The notes: generated by a model not told the origin, from the letters alone. A stretch of DNA of 17,515 bases from an uncultured Clostridium sp. (GCF_937920395.1 NZ_CALEVF010000361.1:1-17515), one strand, 5' to 3'; positions 6,998 to 15,873 are shown, counted from the first letter of the stretch. Translations and numbers: made by a program.

Positions 6998-8071
6998 ATG
7001 GTAACTATTAGTTTATGCATGATTGTAAAAAATGAGGAAGATGTTTTAGTTAGGTGCCTTGAGTGTGTTAAAGATATTGTTGACGAAATAATTATAGTAG
7101 ATACTGGATCAACTGATAAGACAAAAAAAATTGCAAAGCAATATACACACAAAGTATTTGATTTTAAGTGGATAAATGATTTTTCTGCCGCTAGAAATTA
7201 TTCTTATTCTAAAGCCAAAATGGACTTTATTCTTTGGCTAGATGCAGATGACGTGATACTGGACGAAGATATAAAAAAATTCAAACAACTTAAGCAAGAC
7301 TTAACTCTAGATGTAGATAATGTAATGCTAATGTATAACGTAGGCTTTGATGCAAATGGGACAGTTACGCTATCCTATTTTAGAGAACGCTTATCAAAAC
7401 GTACAAATAATTCTAAATGGTCGGAGCCTGTTCATGAATGCCTAATAATGGGAGGGAACATTAAAAGCCTAGATATTTGCATAACACATAGAAAAGAACA
7501 CTCAGCTGTAAAAGGTAGAAATATATCCATCTATAAAGGATTATTATCTGAGGGAAAAACTTTGAGTCCAAGAGGGCTTTTCTATTATTCAAGGGAATTA
7601 TTTCAAAATGGTTTTATTGAAGATGCTATAAAATATTTCAATAAATTTTTAGACACAAAACAAGGCTGGTTAGAAGATAATATAAGTGCCTGTTTTGATC
7701 TTTCTAAGTGTTATAACATTGTAGGGGATAAAGAAAGTATGCTTAAAATATTACTTAGGAGCTTTGAATATGATACTCCAAGGGCTGAGATATGCTGTAA
7801 TATAGGGACTTATTATTTTGAATCTGGAGACTATAAAAGTGCTATTGTCTGGTATATAATTGCATCAGAGCTTACTAAGCCAATTAATGGCTGGGGTTTT
7901 ATATCCCATGATTTCTGGGGTTATATACCCAATATACAGCTTTCTGTTTGCTATGACAGATTAGGCAATAGAGATGAGTCAATTAAATATAATGATAAAG
8001 CTGCACAGTTTAAACCTAAGTCGGCCGCTGTAATTGCAAACAGAGATTATTATAAAAGAACTGCTGTATAA
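6998..8071 (+). CDS. GT2 glycosyltransferase with TPR-like C-terminus (SunS-like)
   Basis: 357 residues, ATG 6998 behind a near-perfect AGGAGG. The N-terminal third is a GT2 domain: SLCMIVKNEEDVL at 5-17, IVDTGSTDKT at 33-42, WINDFSAARNYS at 58-69 and the metal-binding LDADD at 81-85. The pattern MIVKNEE...DTGSTD...FSAARN...DADD is typical of TPR-containing glycosyltransferases related to SunS, which glycosylates a peptide, and of other protein-glycosylating enzymes. From about residue 190 onward there are helical repeats resembling TPRs (for example GLFYYSRELFQNGFIEDAIK), a likely platform for acceptor binding. A protein or peptide acceptor is therefore plausible, such as the repeat protein nearby. 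The acyltransferase gene follows 33 nt downstream in the same transcript. Confidence 0.88.
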   Translation: MVTISLCMIVKNEEDVLVRCLECVKDIVDEIIIVDTGSTDKTKKIAKQYTHKVFDFKWINDFSAARNYSYSKAKMDFILWLDADDVILDEDIKKFKQLKQDLTLDVDNVMLMYNVGFDANGTVTLSYFRERLSKRTNNSKWSEPVHECLIMGGNIKSLDICITHRKEHSAVKGRNISIYKGLLSEGKTLSPRGLFYYSRELFQNGFIEDAIKYFNKFLDTKQGWLEDNISACFDLSKCYNIVGDKESMLKILLRSFEYDTPRAEICCNIGTYYFESGDYKSAIVWYIIASELTKPINGWGFISHDFWGYIPNIQLSVCYDRLGNRDESIKYNDKAAQFKPKSAAVIANRDYYKRTAV

Positions 8072-8104
8072 TTTAGTATATTATAAATATGGAGGCAAAA
8101 TTTT

Positions 8105-8713
8105 ATGGGAGAACCTGCAATTATTACTAATAGCCCACTATCAAAATTATTTTACGGTTTTGGAATCAATTCTACAATCCTAGAAGATTATAAAATAAGT
8201 AATTTTAGTTATACAAGTATCGGAACTGGCACCTTTATAAAAGATAATTGTTGGCTTAATATTTGTTCATATGAGAATAATAATTCACCTAAAATTGTTA
8301 TAGAAGACGGGTGCCAAATAGGAAGTCGTTTTACAATTTCTATAGCTAACAAAGGTACTATTGAAAAAAATGTTATAATTGCACCTAATGTATATATTTC
8401 AGACTGTAGTCACAATTATGAGAGTATAGGAATTCCTATTATGCATCAAGGAATAACTTCAATAACAAATAAAATAGTAATTGGAGAAGGTTCATGGATA
8501 GGTGTAAATGCATCAATTGTCGGAGATGTCCATATTGGACGTGGCTGCGTTATTGCTGCTAACAGTTTTGTTACAAAAAGTATCCCCGATTACAGCATTG
8601 CTGCTGGAAGCCCCGCTACAATAATTAAAATGTATGATACTAATACTGGTAAATGGATTAGAACTCGAAGTGATGCTGACATAAAAAATGTATTAGAGAA
8701 TAGAAAAATCTAA
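8105..8713 (+). CDS. Left-handed beta-helix acyltransferase (WbbJ/maltose O-acetyltransferase type)
   Basis: 202 residues from ATG 8105 (GGAGG, 9-nt spacing). The middle and C-terminal parts show hexapeptide-repeat periodicity: IVIEDGCQIGSRF, IEKNVIIAPNVYI, IVIGEGSWIGVNASIVGDV, IGRGCVIAANSFVTKSIPD. The catalytic-type His is at 103 in SDCSHNYE, and the closing AAGSPATIIK is typical of sugar O- or N-acetyltransferases. It would acetylate a sugar of the surface glycan using acetyl-CoA in the cytoplasm. It is the second gene of a two-gene plus-strand unit with the TPR glycosyltransferase and is followed at once by a strong terminator. The exact acceptor is unknown, and a formyl or other acyl donor cannot be excluded. 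Confidence 0.85.
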   Translation: MGEPAIITNSPLSKLFYGFGINSTILEDYKISNFSYTSIGTGTFIKDNCWLNICSYENNNSPKIVIEDGCQIGSRFTISIANKGTIEKNVIIAPNVYISDCSHNYESIGIPIMHQGITSITNKIVIGEGSWIGVNASIVGDVHIGRGCVIAANSFVTKSIPDYSIAAGSPATIIKMYDTNTGKWIRTRSDADIKNVLENRKI

Positions 8714-8742
8714 AAGTAAATATTTGATATAAATCACTAAAA

Positions 8743-8800
8743 AAAGCTTACCTGTATAAAATGTCCTTGACATAGGGTCCATTTTATACAGGTAAGCTTT
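8743..8800. terminator. Bidirectional Rho-independent terminator, perfect 21-bp stem
   Basis: Arms 8743-8763 and 8780-8800 are perfect inverted repeats (outer AAAGCTTACC, inner ATAAAATG) around a 16-nt loop. They are flanked by an A run on the left and Ts on the right. It lies between the convergent acyltransferase and rfbH genes and would serve both strands. Confidence 0.88.
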
Positions 8801-8803
8801 ATC

Positions 8804-10027
8804 TCATTTTATATTATTTTCGAAGAAACTATCTATGCTTTTTATCATATACTCTAATTTTTCTTTTGTTATACCTGGATATACACCTAGGAAAAATGTC
8901 CTCTCAAGAACGCCATCTGTATATTTTAAATCTCCTGATATTCTGTGCTTTATATCCTTGTACCCTGGCTGTTTTAGGATATTTCCAGCAAATAACATTC
9001 TTGTTTCTATAAGTTTTGATTCAAGATAAGTAACAAAATCTTTTTTAGAAAGCCAAGCAGTTTCTCTTATCGTAATTGGTATTGCAAACCAAGATGGGTC
9101 TGCTTTAGGTAAAGACCTTGGCAATATAAACACATCTTCATATTTTTTAAAACATTCATACAACCTTTTAAAATTATTTTTTCTTACCTTCGTAAACTCA
9201 GGAAGTTTTTTAAGTTGCTCAATTCCCATTGCACACTGTATATCTAATGGTTTTAAGTTATATCCTATATTATTATAAACGTATTTATGATCATAACCAT
9301 CTGGCAGACCATCAAACTTATAATCAAACCTATGTCCGCAAGCACCTTTACCACTAACTTCACCAGTTTGACAAAAACATGCCCTCCCCCAATCTCTTAT
9401 AGAAAGTGCTGCTTTATATAACTCATTAGAATTTGTACATATTGCGCCACCCTCACCCATTGTAATATGATGAGCTGCATAAAAGCTATTAGTTGAGAAA
9501 TCACCAAATGTCCCACAAAGTTTTCCATCATAACTTGAATCTAGTGCATCACAAGTATCCTCTACTACGTATAGGTTATGCCTTTTTGCTATATCCATTA
9601 TCTTATCCATCTCAGCTGGATTACCTAAGGTATGAGCAAAAACTATAGCTCTCGTTTTATCAGTTATTGCCGCTTCTATTTTTGAGGCATCAATATTATA
9701 TGTGTCTTCTTCTATGTCTACAAATACAGGTATTAACCCATTTTGAATTATTGGATTTAGCGTAGTCGGAAAAGTCATTGCAGTTGTTATTACCTCATCG
9801 CAAACCTTCATAGGGTTTTTTATTGTTTTAGAACAAAGCACAGAAACTGCAATTAAATTAGCTGACGAGCCAGAATTAGTAACTAAACAATACTTTGCAC
9901 CAATGTATCTTGAAAAGCTATCACAAAACTCTCGGCCCTTTACTCCAAGTGTTAACCAAAAATCTAATACCGAATCTACAACTGCTACCATTTCATTTTC
10001 ATCATACACACGCCTTGCATAATTCAC
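8804..10027 (-). CDS. rfbH: CDP-4-keto-6-deoxy-D-glucose 3-dehydrase (E1, RfbH/DdhC), 5' end out of frame
   Basis: 407 residues in the main frame. It is a DegT/DnrJ/EryC1-fold enzyme using PMP and an iron-sulfur centre to remove the C-3 hydroxyl of CDP-4-keto-6-deoxyglucose. The diagnostic RfbH signature is SFYAAHHITMGEGG at 181-194, in which His replaces the PLP-binding Lys of ordinary aminotransferases. Cys217, Cys219 and Cys230 (RACFC ... GACGHRF) occupy the cluster-binding region; the fourth Cys of the Salmonella enzyme has no clear equivalent, and the loop is longer. LPDGYDHKYVYNNIGYN is also typical. The apparent start (GTG 10027) lacks a ribosome binding site, and the family is about 437 residues. 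The missing N-terminus lies just upstream in another frame (see next entry). Last gene of the rfbF-rfbG-SDR-ThDP operon. Confidence 0.9.
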   Translation of the reverse strand: MNYARRVYDENEMVAVVDSVLDFWLTLGVKGREFCDSFSRYIGAKYCLVTNSGSSANLIAVSVLCSKTIKNPMKVCDEVITTAMTFPTTLNPIIQNGLIPVFVDIEEDTYNIDASKIEAAITDKTRAIVFAHTLGNPAEMDKIMDIAKRHNLYVVEDTCDALDSSYDGKLCGTFGDFSTNSFYAAHHITMGEGGAICTNSNELYKAALSIRDWGRACFCQTGEVSGKGACGHRFDYKFDGLPDGYDHKYVYNNIGYNLKPLDIQCAMGIEQLKKLPEFTKVRKNNFKRLYECFKKYEDVFILPRSLPKADPSWFAIPITIRETAWLSKKDFVTYLESKLIETRMLFAGNILKQPGYKDIKHRISGDLKYTDGVLERTFFLGVYPGITKEKLEYMIKSIDSFFENNIK

Positions 10028-10137
10028 CTTTGTTTTACCTGGTATAAATTTTTTTTCTCTTCACGAAGCTTATATAGCTCTTTTACCTTTTCCAAAATTT
10101 CATCTCTTATTATGTTTTCATCTTTAATATTAATCAC
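10028..10137 (-). other. rfbH: Displaced N-terminus of rfbH, separated by an A8 frameshift
   Basis: One frame of this gap encodes INIKDENIIRDEILEKVKEL and then YKLREEKK, which resembles the helical start of RfbH proteins, before running off frame to a TGA. From the A8 run at 10049-10056 the other frame reads KKFIPGKTKVNYARRVYDEN, as in RfbH homologues (FVAGTSVV... in Salmonella). One additional A joins the two. The segment begins 7-18 nt after the stop of the ThDP-enzyme gene, with AAGGGG at that stop; the initiator is probably GTG 10137 or a nearby ATT. The frame change is read directly; its cause is unknown. Confidence 0.75.
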
Positions 10138-10143
10138 CCCTTG

Positions 10144-11904
10144 TTAAGACTTATACATATCAATTATCATGTTTTCTTCAAGCTGATTTCTACCTAAAAG
10201 AGGTTCTTGATCTTCAATCGGTCTACCCATACCTAATTTGGGAACTACGTAAGTTATATTTTTAAGTTCCACTTCTATAACATAACTTTGATCATCATTC
10301 AACTTTTCTTTTAATTCATTCATTTGACTTTCATTACTTATTTTAAGTAATTTTATGCCGTAAGCCTCACTGATTTTCATAAAATTTGCAGCAGAATATC
10401 CCTCTATAGTTCCATAATAATTTGATTCAAAATACATTTCCTGAAAATGTCTAATCATACCTAATGCCTTATTGTTCATAATAATAATTTTTATAGGTAT
10501 CTTTTCCCTCGCAATGGTTTGTAGCTCTTGAATATTCATTTGAATACCACCATCACCAGTAATTGTAACTACTTTATAATTCGACCTCGCATACCAGGCT
10601 CCTATAGCAGCTGGTAACCCAAAACCCATTGGTCCCATTCCACCTGCATTTAATAATCTTTGACTCTTTTTCAGTTTCAAAGATTGAGATGCCCAAATTT
10701 GATTTTGCCCTATATCTAAACATATTATGGAATTTGGATGTAACATTTCACTTATTTTATTCATGAACTCGTTAGGATCTATTTCATTTGTATCCTTATG
10801 ATATTCATATGATGGATACATTGTTTTATAGTTGTTTATTTTATCAATCCAAGAAGTAAAATCAAATTTATAATCAAATTTTGATAAAGAATTATTTAAT
10901 TCACTTATAAATAAATTTAGGTCACATTTTATACTTAAAACTTCCTTTACCTTTATATTAAGCTCATTTTTATCTATATCTACATGAACTATTTTAGCCT
11001 CTCTTGCGAAACTATCAGTTATAGAACTTGTCTGTCTCGAAGTTAATCTTGACCCTAGAACTATTAGTAAATCACAATTCGCAACTGCTAAATTTGAATA
11101 CCTATTTCCATATGATCCCATATACCCAACGTAACATGCGTGATTGTGATTGATACAATCTATTCCCATTAAGGTGCAAGCTACAGGGATGCCAGTTATC
11201 TCAATGAGTTTTTCAATGTTTTCACTTGCATTTGCAAGTCTTATACCTCCACCTGCAAGTATCATAGGTCTTTTACTGTTTTTTATCAGTTCTATTAATT
11301 CATTAACATCCCTTAAGTCAACTTTATCATTTATTATTAATCCATATTCATCTGATTCATAAAAACTTATTAGCTCTTCAGGATTAATTTCCGCACGTTG
11401 CATATCCATTGGTAAATCTAATAAAACCGGCCCTGACCTACCTTCTTTTGCTAAATAAATTGCCTTTTCTAAATAAAATTTAATTTTTTTTGAATCTGTA
11501 ATCATAACAGCATACTTTGTTATAGGCTCTATTATGCTTACTATATCAGTTTCTTGAAATCCCTCTTGCCTTATATCTTTTGACCTTTTATATTCATAGG
11601 TATTAACTTGACCCGTTATATACAAACAAGGAATAGAATCAAAAAATGCACTTCCTATTCCTGTTATTAAATTTGTGGCACCTGGACCACTAGTTGCTGT
11701 ACATACTCCTATATTTCCACTAACTCTTGCATAACCCTCAGCTGCAAAGGCTGAAGCTTGTTCATGATAATTAGATATAAATTTAATCCCATCTGCTTTA
11801 TATACAGAATCGACAAAATGAGTTATAGCTCCTCCTTGATATCCAAAGACTGTTGTAACTCCATTATCTTTTAAAAACTGCACAATATAATCTGATAACT
11901 TCAT
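10144..11904 (-). CDS. ThDP-dependent acetolactate-synthase-like carboligase, YerE-type candidate
   Basis: 586 residues from ATG 11904 (AGGTGG, 8 nt); a GTG at 11916 is in frame but overlaps that site. It has the full three-domain layout of acetohydroxyacid synthase: catalytic Glu48 in NYHEQASAFAAEGYAR, TSGPGATNLITG, FQETDIV, and the ThDP motif GDG at 450-452 ending in NN at 477-478. In genuine acetolactate synthases the segment after this reads GMVRQWQ; here it is GMIRHFQ, losing the Trp that shapes 2-ketoacid specificity. It sits between an SDR gene and rfbH in a CDP-deoxysugar operon, not with ilvC or ilvN. That context points to YerE-like chemistry: decarboxylating pyruvate and adding the two-carbon unit to the C-4 ketone of CDP-4-keto-3,6-dideoxyglucose. 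The family is certain; the substrate is inferred from context. Confidence 0.82.
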   Translation of the reverse strand: MKLSDYIVQFLKDNGVTTVFGYQGGAITHFVDSVYKADGIKFISNYHEQASAFAAEGYARVSGNIGVCTATSGPGATNLITGIGSAFFDSIPCLYITGQVNTYEYKRSKDIRQEGFQETDIVSIIEPITKYAVMITDSKKIKFYLEKAIYLAKEGRSGPVLLDLPMDMQRAEINPEELISFYESDEYGLIINDKVDLRDVNELIELIKNSKRPMILAGGGIRLANASENIEKLIEITGIPVACTLMGIDCINHNHACYVGYMGSYGNRYSNLAVANCDLLIVLGSRLTSRQTSSITDSFAREAKIVHVDIDKNELNIKVKEVLSIKCDLNLFISELNNSLSKFDYKFDFTSWIDKINNYKTMYPSYEYHKDTNEIDPNEFMNKISEMLHPNSIICLDIGQNQIWASQSLKLKKSQRLLNAGGMGPMGFGLPAAIGAWYARSNYKVVTITGDGGIQMNIQELQTIAREKIPIKIIIMNNKALGMIRHFQEMYFESNYYGTIEGYSAANFMKISEAYGIKLLKISNESQMNELKEKLNDDQSYVIEVELKNITYVVPKLGMGRPIEDQEPLLGRNQLEENMIIDMYKS

Positions 11905-11916
11905 AGTATTTACCAC

Positions 11917-12855
11917 CTACCTATAAAATTGTAAATTATCTTTAAACCATTCTATTGTATTATTTAGTCCCACTTTTATTTCAACTTTAGGTTTCCAGTT
12001 TAGTTTTTCATTGTCTTTTTTAATATCACTAACCCACATTTGTGGTTCATATTGCCTATCCAAATTGTTTTCAAAGTGAACATTTACATCCTTCCCAGTT
12101 AAATTGATTATATTACTTACAATTTCATCCATTGTATACTGTATTCCACTTCCTATATTAAATATTTCTCCATAAGAGTTTGCTTGCTTGCTTGAGTCTA
12201 TATATGCATCAAGAACATCATCTATAAATATGAAATCTCTCTTTGAATCTTTATGGGATAATTTAATTTCTTGTCCTAGAAGACAAGCCATAATAACTGT
12301 AGGTATTAATCTAGTTTTAGCATCATAATATCCATATGGTGAAAACAATCTAAGGGTAACCAATGGTATATTATTAGTTTTCGCATAAGAGCTACACAAT
12401 ATAGTCCCAGCTGCCTTACTTGCTCCATACATATTATTAGGAAGAACACTCATATCCTCTCTCATTGGCTCAAACTTTTCTCCATATTCAGATGAGGTAC
12501 TAGTATTTATAAACATTTCTAAACTCTTTTTAGTAAATTCTTTAAATAAATTAAATGTCCCAATAATATTAGTATTTATCACATCTTCTACATTCTTTTG
12601 ATAATGATACCCTCCATAAGTTGCTAAGTGGTATACTTTATCTATACTGATATTACTAGCTAACTTAGCTACCGCATCACTATTTAGCAAATCTACCTTG
12701 TGCGTTTCTATATCCTTTAATATATCTCGGAGTCTCCATAATTTGATACTATCTCTCGCTAATATATGAATTTTATAGTTTTCTTTAAGTAACCTTCTAA
12801 CTAAACAAGACCCTACAAATCCACTAGCACCTGTAATTAGTACACTTTTTTCCAT
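11917..12855 (-). CDS. NAD(P)-dependent SDR epimerase/reductase (YerF- or RfbJ-like)
   Basis: 312-residue extended SDR. Nucleotide-binding GASGFVG at 9-15, NTSTSSEYG at 117-125, catalytic Tyr143/Lys147 (YGASK), RLFSPYG and RDFIFIDDVLDAY are all present, and length is normal. ATG 12855 overlaps the tail of rfbG behind AGGAAAGG, so translation is coupled; the ThDP gene follows immediately. Within a CDP-deoxysugar operon such an SDR either reduces the C-4 ketone to give a 3,6-dideoxyhexose (abequose or paratose synthase), or reduces the acetyl side chain after YerE addition (YerF). The adjacent carboligase favours the second role, but sequence alone cannot separate them. Confidence 0.8.
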   Translation of the reverse strand: MEKSVLITGASGFVGSCLVRRLLKENYKIHILARDSIKLWRLRDILKDIETHKVDLLNSDAVAKLASNISIDKVYHLATYGGYHYQKNVEDVINTNIIGTFNLFKEFTKKSLEMFINTSTSSEYGEKFEPMREDMSVLPNNMYGASKAAGTILCSSYAKTNNIPLVTLRLFSPYGYYDAKTRLIPTVIMACLLGQEIKLSHKDSKRDFIFIDDVLDAYIDSSKQANSYGEIFNIGSGIQYTMDEIVSNIINLTGKDVNVHFENNLDRQYEPQMWVSDIKKDNEKLNWKPKVEIKVGLNNTIEWFKDNLQFYR

Positions 12856-12856
12856 T

Positions 12857-13960
12857 TTACCTTTCCTCTATAACTAACTTATTGCAATAACTTTCTATTT
12901 GATCAACACAAAGATCAAACATATCTTTATCACTATTATTTTTATACCAATCTACTGTTAACTTTATTGCCTCATCTATATTTAATTTTGGTGTCCATTT
13001 AAGATAAGTTTTTGCCTTTGTACAATCTAGTTTCAATAAATTTGCCTCATGAGGTGCATTAATGCTTGATATATCTATGCATTTACCAGATCCCCACTGC
13101 TTAATTATTATATCTACAACAATTTTCACAGAAATTATTGAATAATCATCTGGTCCAAAATTCCAACCACTACAATAACTAATACCATCTTCATACATCA
13201 TTGACGCAAGCAATAAATATCCACTTAAGGGCTCAAGGACATGTTGCCAAGGCCTAACTGAATTTGGATTTCTAATTTCAATATCTTTATTATTTTTTAA
13301 TGCCCTTATGCTATCTGGAATTACTCTATCCTTTGACCAATCGCCACCCCCAATAACATTACCAGCTCGAACAGATGCTATAGCTTTGCCGTGATTTTTA
13401 TAATCTTTAGGATTAATAAAAGAATTTCTATAGGAATCTATAAGTATTTCGGCGCATCCTTTGCTAGAACTATAAGGATCATATCCACCCATAGGATCAT
13501 TTTCTCTATATCCCCATATTTGTTCCATATTTTTGTAACATTTATCTGTAGTTACCATAACGGAAACTTTAACGCTAGGTGAATTTTTAATGCATTCAAG
13601 TACGTTTAAGGTTCCCATTACATTTGTCTCATAAGTCTCTTTAGGATTCTCATAAGACTCTTTCACTAATGCCTGCGCTGCTAAATGAAAAACGATTTCT
13701 GGCTTATATATATTAAAAGTCTCTAGAATCTTGTTATAATCTCTAATATCACCTCTAACATCTATGATCTTATCTTTTAATTTGCTAACAACAAAATTAT
13801 CATCCATCGTATATGGATCAAGTGAAAATCCTATAACTGTTGCTCCTAATATATTAAGCCAAATTGAAAGCCATGAGCCTTTAAACCCTGTATGTCCAGT
13901 AATTAGAACTCTTTTATTCTTGTAAAAGTTATTAAACAAATCTACTCTGGTATGCTCCAT
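12857..13960 (-). CDS. rfbG: CDP-glucose 4,6-dehydratase
   Basis: 367 residues, converting CDP-glucose to CDP-4-keto-6-deoxyglucose. Recognised by the family-specific nucleotide-binding segment TGHTGFKGSW at 21-30, HLAAQALVK at 92-100, VTTDKCYKN at 136-144, the catalytic Tyr163/Lys167 (YSSSK), RAGNVIGGGDWSKDRVIPD and RPWQHVLEPLSGY. Length matches the family (about 355-370). ATG 13960 has AAAGGAG upstream inside the end of rfbF, and the two genes overlap by 19 nt, so they are translationally coupled. Intact, unlike its partner rfbF. Confidence 0.95.
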   Translation of the reverse strand: MEHTRVDLFNNFYKNKRVLITGHTGFKGSWLSIWLNILGATVIGFSLDPYTMDDNFVVSKLKDKIIDVRGDIRDYNKILETFNIYKPEIVFHLAAQALVKESYENPKETYETNVMGTLNVLECIKNSPSVKVSVMVTTDKCYKNMEQIWGYRENDPMGGYDPYSSSKGCAEILIDSYRNSFINPKDYKNHGKAIASVRAGNVIGGGDWSKDRVIPDSIRALKNNKDIEIRNPNSVRPWQHVLEPLSGYLLLASMMYEDGISYCSGWNFGPDDYSIISVKIVVDIIIKQWGSGKCIDISSINAPHEANLLKLDCTKAKTYLKWTPKLNIDEAIKLTVDWYKNNSDKDMFDLCVDQIESYCNKLVIEER

Positions 13961-14712
13961 AAATGCTCTCCTTTATCCCATAACTTATTTACGGTTTGAA
14001 CATCTTTTATAGTATCTATAGCAACCCAGAATCCCTTATGATCATAAACAGAAAGTTGTTTATCTTTTGCAAGATTTCTTATAGGTTCTTGCTCAAGAAA
14101 ACAATCTTCACTGGGTAGATATTTAAACACTTCCTTATTAAATACCATAAACCCGCCATTCACTTTGTCTTTTAAAACCGGTTTTTCTATAAAGGACTTA
14201 ACATCTTCATCTTCAACTTCCATAACACCAAAAGTTGAAAGAGGATTGACCCCTGTAAGTGTTCCTATTTTACCTTTTCTTCTATGGAATTCTAAAAGTT
14301 CTAAGATATTTACATTGCTTAACCCATCTCCATAGGTAAGCATAAATTCTTCATCATCTATATATTTTTCTATTTGTTTTAATCTACCTCCCTTCAGTGT
14401 TTCAATACCTGTGTCAACAATAGTAATATTCCAGTTCTCCTCTTCCTTTGTATGGTATTCTAATTTTCTATCTCCACCTAAATGCAAAGTAAAATCATTA
14501 TTTCTCCAGTACATGTCCATAAAATATTGCTTTATCATTTCTCCTTTGTATCCAACGCATAAAATAAAATCATTAAATCAATAGTTTGAATAGTTTTTCA
14601 TTATATGCCACAAAATTGGTTTACCACCAATCTCAACTAAAGGCTTTGGCCGGTATTCTGTTTCCTCTCTCATACGTGTTCCTTTACCACCACAAAGTAT
14701 TACTACTTTCAT
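13942..14712 (-). pseudogene. rfbF: Glucose-1-phosphate cytidylyltransferase with an in-frame TGA at codon 45
   Basis: ATG 14712 (GGGGTGA, 7-nt spacing) opens a 257-codon frame, the family's usual length. It starts with the nucleotidyl-transfer motif [19 protein letters not shown] at 6-24, then [16 protein letters not shown], a TGA (14578-14580), then FNDFILCVGYKGEMIKQYF. Homologues have Gly here (NYGFNDF), so a single GGA-to-TGA change accounts for the stop. The rest is intact: YGDGLSNVN, GVNPLSTFGV, FIEKP and GFWVAIDTIKD. An ATG at 14538 behind AAAGGAG could restart translation, but that 198-residue product lacks the active-site loop and would be inactive. The enzyme would make CDP-glucose, the entry step for rfbG and rfbH. 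It is the first gene of the operon. Confidence 0.88.
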
Positions 14713-14897
14713 TAAATTTCACCCCATAATTAATCAAAGAAAATTTTCTTTATATTTACTGTATACTTTATGTAAAAAGCAAATAGAAAGTGCATAGCTA
14801 TACCTTAAAATAAAAAATTATCTAAAATAATGGGTTGCACTAATTTGTACTAACTATAATATATTAATAAAGATAGACTTCTTCAGGAGGCAAAAAT
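14713..14897. promoter_or_regulatory. Divergent promoter region between rfbF and rfbA
   Basis: About 185 nt, no gene. On the plus strand a TATAAT at 14855-14860 precedes rfbA by 37 nt. A TTGCAC at 14835-14840 is the best -35 candidate, but at 14 nt its spacing is short. AGGAGG lies 6 nt before ATG 14898. The rfbF promoter on the minus strand was not identified with confidence. Confidence 0.5.
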
Positions 14898-15782
14898 ATG
14901 AAAGGTATTATTCTAGCAGGAGGATCTGGCACACGTCTTTACCCAATAACAAAATCAATATCTAAACAGATATTACCTATATATTATAAACCCATGATAT
15001 ATTATCCATTATCTGTTTTGATGCTGGCTGGTATTAAAGACATATTAATTATTTCAACCCCTAGAGACATAATTTCTTTTGAGGAACTCCTTTCTGACGG
15101 TAGTTTCTTAGGTCTTAATATAAAGTATGCTATTCAAACTTATCCTCGTGGACTAGCTGATGCATTTATAATAGGCGAACAATTTATAGGACATGATAAT
15201 GTTGCTTTAATCCTTGGTGATAATATATTTCATGGTTATGGGTTTACTCAGAGACTTATTATCGCTGCAAATAGAAAAAAAGGAGCTACTATTTTTGGAT
15301 ACCATGTAAGCAATCCAAAAGAATTTGGAATAGTCGAATTCGATAAAAATAATAATATAATATCAATTGAAGAAAAGCCACAAAATCCAAAATCAAATTA
15401 TGCTGTTTGCGGTTTGTATTTTTATGATAATAATGTAATAGAAATTGCTAAAAATGTTAAACCCTCGAGTAGAGGCGAACTTGAAATTACTTCAGTTAAT
15501 AATGAATATTTAAAACTGAAAAAACTAAAAGTGGAATTACTTGGTAGAGGGATGGCTTGGCTTGATACAGGCACCCATAGGGGACTTTTAGATGCTGCAA
15601 ATTTTGTGGAAGCCGTGCAAACAAGGCAAGGGCAATATGTCGCTTGTATTGAAGAAATTGCTTATTTTAATGGCTTTATAGATAGAAATCAACTCTTAAA
15701 AATATCTCAACCTTTAATAAAAACACAATACGGAAAATATTTACTTAATATAGCAAACGAAAATACTGAACCTAATTTTTGA
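14898..15782 (+). CDS. rfbA: Glucose-1-phosphate thymidylyltransferase
   Basis: 294 residues, making dTDP-glucose from glucose-1-phosphate and dTTP. The RmlA signature is clear: [20 protein letters not shown] at the start, [69 protein letters not shown]. Length is normal (about 290). Minor departures from the usual sequence are PIYY for PIYD and YPRGLADAF for the common P-x-GLAQAF. It begins with AGGAGG and stands alone on the plus strand: rfbB, rfbC and rfbD are not in this window, so later dTDP-sugar steps must be encoded elsewhere. It lies next to the BclA-like gene, reminiscent of the bclA/rhamnose arrangement in Bacillus anthracis. Confidence 0.95.
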   Translation: MKGIILAGGSGTRLYPITKSISKQILPIYYKPMIYYPLSVLMLAGIKDILIISTPRDIISFEELLSDGSFLGLNIKYAIQTYPRGLADAFIIGEQFIGHDNVALILGDNIFHGYGFTQRLIIAANRKKGATIFGYHVSNPKEFGIVEFDKNNNIISIEEKPQNPKSNYAVCGLYFYDNNVIEIAKNVKPSSRGELEITSVNNEYLKLKKLKVELLGRGMAWLDTGTHRGLLDAANFVEAVQTRQGQYVACIEEIAYFNGFIDRNQLLKISQPLIKTQYGKYLLNIANENTEPNF

Positions 15783-15873
15783 TACTTTATAATATATGGC
15801 ATTTATTCTTGTTGTATTTATATAACTCAAAGTCAAAAGTTAAAAAACTCTCTAATTTTTATATTTTAATTTC

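Noticed and set aside
10144..11904. Annotation as ilvB for valine/isoleucine biosynthesis
   Set aside because: No ilvN, ilvC or ilvD nearby, the specificity segment differs, and the gene is embedded in a CDP-deoxysugar operon; the general family call is kept but the pathway is not.
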